From: Alphaproteobacteria bacterium MarineAlpha9_Bin7
Lineage (GTDB): Bacteria > Pseudomonadota > Alphaproteobacteria > UBA7887
Direction of reading: 5' to 3'
Assembly: GCA_002938115.1 (NCBI GenBank)
Contig: PTKD01000038.1
Coordinates: 1 to 12,135 of the forward strand
Length of the DNA: 12,135 nucleotides
A program made the translations under genes and the position numbers. Each line of letters begins with the position of its first letter. Within the stretch, counting starts at the first letter, position 1. Positions 6,509 through 12,135 of this stretch are shown in pieces. Under the pieces are notes generated by a model. That model had not been told where the DNA came from. It saw only the letters and a list, made by a program, of their open reading frames with translations, and searched no databases.

Positions 6509-8419
6509 ATGACACTTGCTATTGCGACTTTCAGCAACAAAAGTGGGGGTGAATGCCTTTTTAAGGCGCTTGGCCATCCATTAGTGGTGCCACGTATAGA
6601 GGCACTGCTCTCTGATCTTGGTCGAGCGGGTCCGGTAGCCATATACGACCCGAACAATGCCGTTTCCAGTCTCGCCGCTTTATACGCTATAGATTGTGTT
6701 CAGATCAGCAATATTTATGTCCAAAAGTTAGAGGAGCTAAATCGCGATGTCTTTGGACATAAGGTTCAACCTGTCTCGGCAATATCCGAAACACAGGCCA
6801 AAACCATTTTTGTAGCGTCCTATGATGCCGATCGTTTGATGCATCAAATTCAGCATTTACTTCCCAGTGGGATAAATTATGTGAGTCTCGATAGTGCCCG
6901 TCTGCCTGACGATATGCTGACCAACCACAACAATTATCTAACGCCACTCAATTTCGCTACTAATTTCGCTTTTTTTCGAGATTCTGCGGGTCTTCATACG
7001 CGCCTGGTATCTGCCAACTATTGGCATCGGTATGGTTCCCGTGGGGTCAAACTGTGGTTGCAACTGTTCGATCAGGCTGGTCGTGAATTGGCCTCATGGA
7101 ACGAGTCGCTCCCCGATAACAGTGCCGGCTTTGCAATTGATAGCCGGGAGGTGCGCGCACGGTATGACACAGGCCCATTTTCGGGCCAGTTATTTGTACA
7201 CGCCATTAATGTCACGGGGCATGACGTTGTCAAATATGCCCTGGATATTTACGACGATGACACAGACGCTGTGTCGTGCACGCATGATGCAAACGCGTGG
7301 CCGTCGGATCTATATGCCGGCTTACCAGCGCCCGCCGCGGGCGAACGAGTTACGTTGTGGGTCCAAAATAGTCACCCGATGGAGATCCCCGCAAACGCCA
7401 TTGGGTTGACCAGGATGGGCAGTGAAGACGTGCGTTGGCTTGGAAAGAAAATTCCGCCTTTCGGCAGTTACGCTTTAGACGTCAGTGAACTCTTGCCCGA
7501 TGTCACTTGGCCTGGACAGATCGAAATTCTAGCCGGGAAACATATGGTGCGTCCACGATATGAGATCGACACGGAGGTCAACCGACGAATAGCACACGTT
7601 AACGTTGAACGTACGGATATTGAGTCTGATGAGGCGCTTGCCGAGCTAAGTGTGCTGGTGGGAAAGGGTTACATTTTGCCGGCACCCGTTCTCCCCATGG
7701 GGCAATACGAAACAATGGTTCTGCCAACTCCTATGTCTACGGGGCAACTTGAGCTGGCGCTGAAGTTACTGGTTTACGATTCAGAAGGGAATGAAGTGCA
7801 CGCGCACCGAATGGGGCGTCTTTCTCGTGATCACGCGGTAGCTTTGTCGGTGAATAGAATATTGACTGAGGCTGGCTCCGGTCTGGCTGATTTCACTGGT
7901 CACTTGGAGTTAACATATGATTTGACAGACGAAGCCGCGGCCGATGGCTGGCTGCACGCTCTGTTTCGGTACCGGAATATATCATCCGGTCATACGGCCG
8001 AGACTAGTTTCGGGTCGCATATGTTTAATTTGCCTGTGACGTACCGTAATGAACCGCAGTCGTACGGTGGTCCGGCTCCCGGCCTCAGTACCAGACTTTA
8101 TCTACGACTAGGTTCGCCAATGCCCGACACTCTGTGCTGTTTGATTTATCCCGCTTCAATGCCGTGGCGTGCTCGCTCCGATACCGCAATCAGTCTAATT
8201 GATTCACACGGTATGGAAATTGCGTCCCGAAACTTTAAAATACCTTGTGGAGGTTCGCGCTTGTTTCGCGCAAGCGAAATATTTAATGCGGATCTCCGTG
8301 TTCGCGCTGGAGCTAACGGTTATGTTCAGGTTCGAGATTTGGGCTGCCGCCTATTTGGCTACCAAGGTCTGATTGATGACCAGGGTTCGTTTTCTCTAGA
8401 TCACATGTTTGGTTTTTAG
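6509..8419 (+). CDS. Uncharacterised 636-residue protein, Rossmann-like plus beta repeats
   Basis: I cannot name a function. The N-terminal part (about 20-135) reads as a Rossmann-like alternation of strands and helices: GPVAIYD (41-47), IFVASYDADRL (100-110) and INYVSLDSARLP (122-133). The expected glycine-rich loop after the first strand is replaced by DPNNAV. A block NYLTPLNFATNFAFFRD (142-158) follows. The rest is beta-rich and seems to hold four divergent copies of one unit (about 168-249, 279-353, 386-488 and 528-618). Striking motifs include CTHDANAWPSDLYAGLPAP (257-275), WVQNSHP (284-290), GHTAETSFGSHMFN (494-507) and a C-terminal SLDHMFGF. There is no signal peptide or transmembrane segment. 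It starts 47 bases after the ELM1-like gene and is probably co-transcribed. GAGAGA (6489-6494) is a weak, distant ribosome binding site, and an upstream in-frame TGA (6488-6490) fixes this ATG as the first start. The length and intact frame make it a real gene. Confidence 0.9.
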   Translation: MTLAIATFSNKSGGECLFKALGHPLVVPRIEALLSDLGRAGPVAIYDPNNAVSSLAALYAIDCVQISNIYVQKLEELNRDVFGHKVQPVSAISETQAKTIFVASYDADRLMHQIQHLLPSGINYVSLDSARLPDDMLTNHNNYLTPLNFATNFAFFRDSAGLHTRLVSANYWHRYGSRGVKLWLQLFDQAGRELASWNESLPDNSAGFAIDSREVRARYDTGPFSGQLFVHAINVTGHDVVKYALDIYDDDTDAVSCTHDANAWPSDLYAGLPAPAAGERVTLWVQNSHPMEIPANAIGLTRMGSEDVRWLGKKIPPFGSYALDVSELLPDVTWPGQIEILAGKHMVRPRYEIDTEVNRRIAHVNVERTDIESDEALAELSVLVGKGYILPAPVLPMGQYETMVLPTPMSTGQLELALKLLVYDSEGNEVHAHRMGRLSRDHAVALSVNRILTEAGSGLADFTGHLELTYDLTDEAAADGWLHALFRYRNISSGHTAETSFGSHMFNLPVTYRNEPQSYGGPAPGLSTRLYLRLGSPMPDTLCCLIYPASMPWRARSDTAISLIDSHGMEIASRNFKIPCGGSRLFRASEIFNADLRVRAGANGYVQVRDLGCRLFGYQGLIDDQGSFSLDHMFGF

Positions 8420-8541
8420 CCTTCAACCCACTTTGTGTTAGGACGCACTACACCTGATTACTTACTTCCTCGGGATACTACCTGTTTTCTGACAATATGA
8501 AGGAGGGCCTGCGCTAGAGTTCAATTTTTGTGGGTTAGTAT
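8420..8541. other. Convergent spacer without a clear terminator
   Basis: These 122 bases separate the stop of the 636-residue gene from the stop of the minus-strand peptidase gene. A hairpin-plus-T-run terminator is not apparent for either strand. The only complementarity noted is AACCCAC (8425-8431) with GTGGGTT (8530-8536), about 100 bases apart, which may be chance. Termination may be Rho-dependent. Confidence 0.5.
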
Positions 8542-11484
8542 TTATTCGAGATTATCGCTGTCGGCTAGTGTTCGCCGAGTTGGTACACTCGCGTAGGCGT
8601 TCCGTAATTGGTCTCGCTGCACTTCGAACGCAATTAGTTCAGGTCCTTTGAGCGATAGTCCAGTAGGTAACTTTACTCCCAAGGGATTGACCTGTTTCCC
8701 ATTGATCAGCACCTCGTAGTGCAAATGTGGCCCTGTCGATCTACCTGTGGAACCGACATAGCCGATTACTTGGCCTTGTTTGACCCTTTTTGCACGCTGT
8801 ATTCCCTTGGCGTACTTATTTAGGTGCGCGTACGCGGTTTGGTACTTGGGACCGTGGCGAAGCCGGATATATTTGCCGTAAGCACCGTTTCGGCCGATGT
8901 GTTCAATTACTCCATCGCCTGCTGCATAAATAGGAGTTCCACGAGATGCACCAAAATCAACACCTCGATGCATTTTTGAGTAACCAAGGGTCGGGTGTCT
9001 TCGTTTCCCATAGGTAGAAGTGAGACGAGCCCCATCTATCGGTGTGCGCATTAACGCTTTTCGTACACTTTGGCCTTGTTCGTCGAAGTAGTCCGTGAAG
9101 CCATCGCCCAGGGTAAAACGATATAGCCCCAGTTTGGTGCCGCTTAGAGTTAGTGCAGCGTAGAGAAGGGCACTGGCCCGCACGAGCTCTCCATTCTCAT
9201 CTGTGTAGCTCTCGTAAAGCACCTCAAATTGATCACCTTTCCGGATGTCTCGCTGGAAATCGACATCGTAGCTAAAGATTCTAATCAGTTTTATCAGAAC
9301 CTCAGTTGGTAATCCCATGGTTGCAGCGGTTTTGTATAGGCTATTTTGGATGGTGCCGACCGCCCGTCTATATTCTGGATTTAATGGGCGGCGTACGAGC
9401 CCAGAGACGAATCCCCCGTCCTGCATTCTGGCCACACGCAAACGCTGTTCAGAGTTTAAGTCTATTGCTAGTTCGGCGAGCCTTAGAGAGCCGGTTTGTT
9501 TATTTGCCTTTGAGTTGCTGATGAAGGCGAGAGCAACGCTCTGTCCAACTCGTAGTTTTCTTGGATCCACTATTTTCTGAGCGGCGGCAATTGCCGCGTT
9601 GGCGTCCTGCCGAGGTGCTCCGGCATGAAGCATTGTTTCGAACAAAGTATCGCCTGGTTCCAAAGCAACTTTTACCCTTTCAGCACCTTTTAGATTGACC
9701 AAGTCAGATTCCGCGGCATCGAATCCATAAAGCTCCCGTACAGGGGCGTTGTAGTTCCCGGTTGCTATTGCCGAGCGAGCTGCTTCAATTTTGCCCGCTA
9801 ATTTTATCGCGCTAACCAAATCTTTGCCTGGAGCCTTCCGAGTTCGAAAGTGTTTGCCATCCAGCTCCATCACGATAGAGGTATGTTTGTTTATTCCGAG
9901 AACGATCCCGATGAGTCGATGTTGGCGTCCATCCTTATCGAACGTAATCACTAGCTCTTGCCCAGCTCGAATCAGGTCCGGGTCGTGGACCCCGCGCATA
10001 CTTTGAACAGCTCGCCTCGCATCTTGCTTCAGGCTGCCCGCCTTCCGTAGCAAACCGTACAAAGTGTCTCCCTGGTTCACGTTTAGTGATTTCATCCGAC
10101 GAGTTGTGGGTATCGCCCGGAACGTTTCATCAAGTGGTGCGAGTGTCTGTAGGACCGCAGCATTATTTTTAGTTTTTAAGGTGCTCGGTGATGTTAAAGT
10201 AGTTGCCAATTTCGGCGAAAGCTCGGCGGTTTTGGCTGCGAAAAATTCATTATCAGGTGGGCCCTCGGCGAAGCGGCCGTTTTTTGTGCGACCAATCTCA
10301 ATTGTCTTTTGGTCTCGGCGGGGAACTATTACACCAGCGAGGGGTCGAGCACCGCCGTTTTTTTCGTAAAACAAAATTGTGAATTTTTGCCCTACGTGAA
10401 GACGGCGTAAGTTGATAAGTTTTCCTAAAGCTTCAACGGCATAATGTGTATCTGACTGATGTGCCCCCATAGATACGATGCGATTAAACAAGATGTCGCC
10501 TTTTCGCAACTGAAAGTCGTTTTGGACGTACGTGTGTTTTGATGGGTGTGTTGCGCTGTTTTCTAAAAGCTCAGAAGTGCCGTTTTTTTTTGAAATGAAT
10601 TCGGCTTCTGTTTCCGGCGGCTGAGATTTTATTACTTTCGCAGACTGAACTGTAGTTGCAGAGGGGCTCTGATCAGAGGTGGGATCGAGCACACCGGTCA
10701 GCGGTTTATTTACGAATGTACCGTCGGACAGTCGACTTGCGGTAACAAACTTACCTGAGGCGATTTGCAGATCTAGAGCCAAAAGGTGCAGCTTTGACAA
10801 TTCTTCGGGAATCGGCGCTAGCGTAACCGTAACGGTTTGACCAGGACGGAGTTTACGCAAATCCAGTTCCTTTGATACGGCTTCGCTTGCGAGCCTCGCG
10901 CTTCGAAGGTCGGCCCCAACAGTAAGTAATAACTCAGTCAGTGTGTCGCCACGCTGCACCACAATGTTCCGGACAATCCGACCATCATCACGCGGTCTGT
11001 TGTCATGAGACGCTGCATGGATGTTGCTAACTGCCCTATGAAAAGGGACCCTTTCTATTCGGAATCCACCGTTGTAGCTGCGGTCCAGCATCCATACTCG
11101 TGCACCCTCTTCGCCAAGGATCAAGCCCACGAATTCCAAGAGTCTGCCCGGAGTGGGGCTTGGCATGAAATATAGGCGTAAAGTTTCTCCTACTTGGAGG
11201 CTGCGTGGGTTGAATTTTGACGAAAGCGCATTTAAAGCGGTTCGAGCCACCGAAGCTGGGATGTCGGCATTTCTCAATATATGAAGCAGGGTGTCGTCGC
11301 GCCTTACACGCACTTTGTGCACGGTTAAGCCTGTCGTGCCTACCTGGATCGAGTTTACCGACGTACCGTCTTCCGCGGACAAAGCTCGCGCATCCTGGGA
11401 AGCCAGAGTTCTGGGATGATCTCTGGTTTCCGCAGTGTGAGAGGCCATTACGGCTATGGCTGCCAGAAACAAAACCTGTCGCAT
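8542..11484 (-). CDS. Exported M23 metallopeptidase with five OapA/LysM-like units
   Basis: This is a predicted periplasmic zinc endopeptidase, or a LytM-type factor, acting on peptidoglycan cross-links. From the ATG at 11484 it has 980 residues. The N-terminus MRQVLFLAAIAVMA looks like a signal peptide and has no lipobox. Five related units follow at about 53-137, 162-252, 309-399, 454-542 and 592-692. Each has a GDTL-like motif (62-66, 168-172, 318-322, 461-465, 600-604) and, 30-35 residues later, a VGQ/PGQ-type motif. Ser/Thr/Lys-rich linkers separate units 2 to 4. A Csd3/OapA-like middle domain (about 697-805) includes IFSYDVDFQRDIRKGD. The M23 core (about 809-929) has HRGVD (His829, Asp833), YAH (His877) and PHLHYE (His910, His912), so the zinc and catalytic residues are intact. 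A TTG at 11502 in frame is an alternative start with a weak AAGAAAG upstream. Confidence 0.92.
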   Translation of the reverse strand: MRQVLFLAAIAVMASHTAETRDHPRTLASQDARALSAEDGTSVNSIQVGTTGLTVHKVRVRRDDTLLHILRNADIPASVARTALNALSSKFNPRSLQVGETLRLYFMPSPTPGRLLEFVGLILGEEGARVWMLDRSYNGGFRIERVPFHRAVSNIHAASHDNRPRDDGRIVRNIVVQRGDTLTELLLTVGADLRSARLASEAVSKELDLRKLRPGQTVTVTLAPIPEELSKLHLLALDLQIASGKFVTASRLSDGTFVNKPLTGVLDPTSDQSPSATTVQSAKVIKSQPPETEAEFISKKNGTSELLENSATHPSKHTYVQNDFQLRKGDILFNRIVSMGAHQSDTHYAVEALGKLINLRRLHVGQKFTILFYEKNGGARPLAGVIVPRRDQKTIEIGRTKNGRFAEGPPDNEFFAAKTAELSPKLATTLTSPSTLKTKNNAAVLQTLAPLDETFRAIPTTRRMKSLNVNQGDTLYGLLRKAGSLKQDARRAVQSMRGVHDPDLIRAGQELVITFDKDGRQHRLIGIVLGINKHTSIVMELDGKHFRTRKAPGKDLVSAIKLAGKIEAARSAIATGNYNAPVRELYGFDAAESDLVNLKGAERVKVALEPGDTLFETMLHAGAPRQDANAAIAAAQKIVDPRKLRVGQSVALAFISNSKANKQTGSLRLAELAIDLNSEQRLRVARMQDGGFVSGLVRRPLNPEYRRAVGTIQNSLYKTAATMGLPTEVLIKLIRIFSYDVDFQRDIRKGDQFEVLYESYTDENGELVRASALLYAALTLSGTKLGLYRFTLGDGFTDYFDEQGQSVRKALMRTPIDGARLTSTYGKRRHPTLGYSKMHRGVDFGASRGTPIYAAGDGVIEHIGRNGAYGKYIRLRHGPKYQTAYAHLNKYAKGIQRAKRVKQGQVIGYVGSTGRSTGPHLHYEVLINGKQVNPLGVKLPTGLSLKGPELIAFEVQRDQLRNAYASVPTRRTLADSDNLE

Positions 11485-11518
11485 GGCGGCAAAAATACGC
11501 AAAACCCGGGGCTTTCTT

Positions 11519-11530
11519 AAATCGCGATTT
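11519..11530. promoter_or_regulatory. Perfect 12-bp palindrome upstream of the M23 gene
   Basis: AAATCGCGATTT is fully self-complementary and lies 34 bases upstream of the M23 ATG, or 16 from the alternative TTG. It falls in the predicted 5' untranslated region. It could be an operator; no regulator can be named. Confidence 0.4.
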
Positions 11531-11586
11531 GGCGGGTGGTTGAATAATTCAAGATCGTCTCTTTAATCTCGCATCGCGTTTCTGTC

Positions 11587-11616
11587 AGAATGCGCGGAGG
11601 CCTCCAAGTTTGTCAA
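11587..11616 (-). promoter_or_regulatory. Possible M23 gene promoter with palindromes
   Basis: On the minus strand a perfect -35 box TTGACA (11616-11611) is followed after 18 bases by CATTCT (11592-11587), a three-of-six -10 match. The perfect 10-bp palindrome GGAGGCCTCC (11596-11605) lies inside the spacer. TTCTG-T-CAGAA (11580-11590) overlaps the -10 box. The predicted transcript would start near 11580, giving a leader of about 95 bases. Confidence 0.45.
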
Positions 11617-11705
11617 TAAAGTATTGTTTATGATAACAGATTCAGGGAATGAGCCGAACTTTCCAAAGGTTTTTTGATCCTGTGGCAAATGTAGTGTCAG
11701 TTCTG

Positions 11706-11735
11706 TTGACATACAGTTCAACCTCGCCGTATAAG
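11706..11735 (+). promoter_or_regulatory. Ribosomal RNA operon promoter
   Basis: A perfect -35 TTGACA (11706-11711), an 18-base spacer and TATAAG (11730-11735), a five-of-six -10 match, form a strong sigma-70-type promoter. Transcription should start near 11742, about 300 bases before the mature 16S RNA. The bases after the -10 are GC-rich (GTGCC), as expected for a stringently controlled rRNA promoter. This is the best promoter in the window. Confidence 0.75.
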
Positions 11736-11750
11736 GTGCCACCCGGCACC
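11735..11750. repeat. Inverted repeat straddling the predicted rRNA start site
   Basis: GGTGCC (11735-11740) and GGCACC (11745-11750) form a perfect 6-bp inverted repeat around ACCC. It begins at the last base of the -10 box, so the left arm would not be transcribed. That points to a DNA site rather than an RNA hairpin. Confidence 0.45.
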
Positions 11751-11834
11751 GTTTGATTTACGGTGCTGGTCTCGTCGCACGCGGGTGTTGCTTTCGTCAT
11801 CGGTGGGGTTTGGCCCTCCCGAGTGAGGGTGTAT

Positions 11835-11867
11835 CGCTTGCGGGTAAGCGGCGTGTGCTGTTTGAAA
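11835..11867 (+). promoter_or_regulatory. boxB-like hairpin and boxA antitermination element
   Basis: TGCTGTTTGAAA (11856-11867) matches nine of twelve bases of the E. coli rrn boxA (TGCTCTTTAACA). A small hairpin, CGCTT/AAGCG (11835-11850), lies five bases upstream, in the boxB-then-boxA order known for rrn leaders. In that system boxA recruits NusB-NusE so that rRNA transcription resists Rho termination. Confidence 0.55.
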
Positions 11868-11937
11868 ATGTAAATGTTGAAGGGATGCGCAGGCGGCGGC
11901 GCGTGGCGCTAACGCATTGGGCATCCTGCATATATCT

Positions 11938-11954
11938 CGAGACTTGAAGTCTCG
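11938..11954 (+). repeat. Leader hairpin CGAGACTT/AAGTCTCG
   Basis: CGAGACTT (11938-11945) and AAGTCTCG (11947-11954) are perfectly complementary around a single G. As RNA this gives about a 7-bp stem with a TGA loop. It lies between boxA and the 16S start and probably belongs to the leader fold or processing region. Confidence 0.5.
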
Positions 11955-12040
11955 GGGTAGATGCTCAATGTGCGTGCCAGAATTGATAAAGACTTTCGAA
12001 GTCCCAATGCTTGTCGTTGAGGGTTTTGATAGTCACCTCT

Positions 12041-12135
12041 CAACTTGAGAGTTTGATCCTGGCTCAGAACGAACGCTGGCGGCAGGCTTAACACATGCAA
12101 GTCGAACGAGAAGCCATCCTTCGGGGTGGTGGAAA
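12041..12135 (+). rRNA. rrs: 16S ribosomal RNA, 5' end (partial)
   Basis: The universal 5' motif AGAGTTTGATCCTGGCTCAG (12048-12067) is present, preceded by CAACTTG, so the mature end aligns to about 12041. It continues with the alphaproteobacterial form AACGAACGCTGGCGGCAGGC and the conserved ACACATGCAAGTCGAACG. The variable V1 helix shows CCATCC (12114-12119), a TTCG tetraloop and GGGTGG (12124-12129), which forms a stable stem. The gene runs off the right edge; only about 95 bases are visible. These support an alphaproteobacterium but are too few to name a genus. Confidence 0.97.

Larger units (their letters stand above)
11742..12040 (+). other. 16S rRNA leader region
   Basis: This is the predicted transcribed leader between the rRNA promoter and the mature 16S end; I see no believable coding frame in it. 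It contains several short stems: CCCTC/GAGGG (11814-11829), the boxB-like CGCTT/AAGCG (11835-11850) and CGAGACT/AGTCTCG (11938-11954). GGGATGC (11882-11888) can also pair with GCATCCT (11921-11927) using one G·U pair. The strands that pair with the region downstream of 16S for RNase III processing cannot be checked, because that part is outside the window. Confidence 0.6.

Noticed and set aside
8425..8536. AACCCAC and GTGGGTT as a terminator for the convergent genes
   Set aside because: The arms are about 100 bases apart, only 7 bp long, and there is no suitable hairpin with a T-run. It does not look like an intrinsic terminator.
11753..11947. Plus-strand open frame of 64 codons in the rRNA leader
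   Set aside because: It falls between the rRNA promoter and 16S, across the boxB- and boxA-like elements. The translation is Arg-rich and has no ribosome binding site support.

Overview
The window looks like a piece of an alphaproteobacterial chromosome. The strongest evidence is the 5' end of a 16S rRNA gene at the right edge, which starts with the alphaproteobacterial form (CAACTTGAGAGTTTGATCC, then AACGAACGCTGGCGGCAGGC). The carA-carB-greA order, an ELM1-family (DUF1022) gene and an OapA/LysM-type M23 peptidase also fit, and resemble Rhodospirillales-like genomes from memory. Base composition looks balanced and similar across all genes, so I see no sign of recent transfer. I recognise no mobile element, CRISPR array, tRNA or prophage.

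Layout. Positions 1-64 hold the first 21 codons of a yqeY-like gene on the minus strand. A 322-base divergent spacer follows. Then a plus-strand run of five genes covers 387-8419: carA, carB (GTG start), greA, an ELM1-family gene and a 636-residue protein of unknown function. The gaps are 64, 72, 50 and 47 bases and contain no clear intrinsic terminator, so co-transcription is plausible. A 122-base convergent spacer separates this run from a large minus-strand gene (8542-11484). That gene encodes an exported M23 metallopeptidase carrying five OapA/LysM-like units. Its promoter region lies head to head with a strong promoter (TTGACA, 18 bases, TATAAG) and a leader of about 300 bases with boxB- and boxA-like elements, leading into the 16S rRNA gene (12041 to the window end).

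Function. CarA and CarB make carbamoyl phosphate for pyrimidines and arginine. GreA rescues backtracked RNA polymerase. The M23 protein probably binds and trims peptidoglycan in the periplasm. The ELM1-like protein and the 636-residue protein have no assigned bacterial role. The second has a Rossmann-like N-terminus with a degenerate glycine loop, followed by what read as four divergent copies of a beta-rich unit. This pair is the least explained and most interesting content of the window. The rest is conserved housekeeping DNA with some notable palindromes in the M23/rRNA intergenic region.
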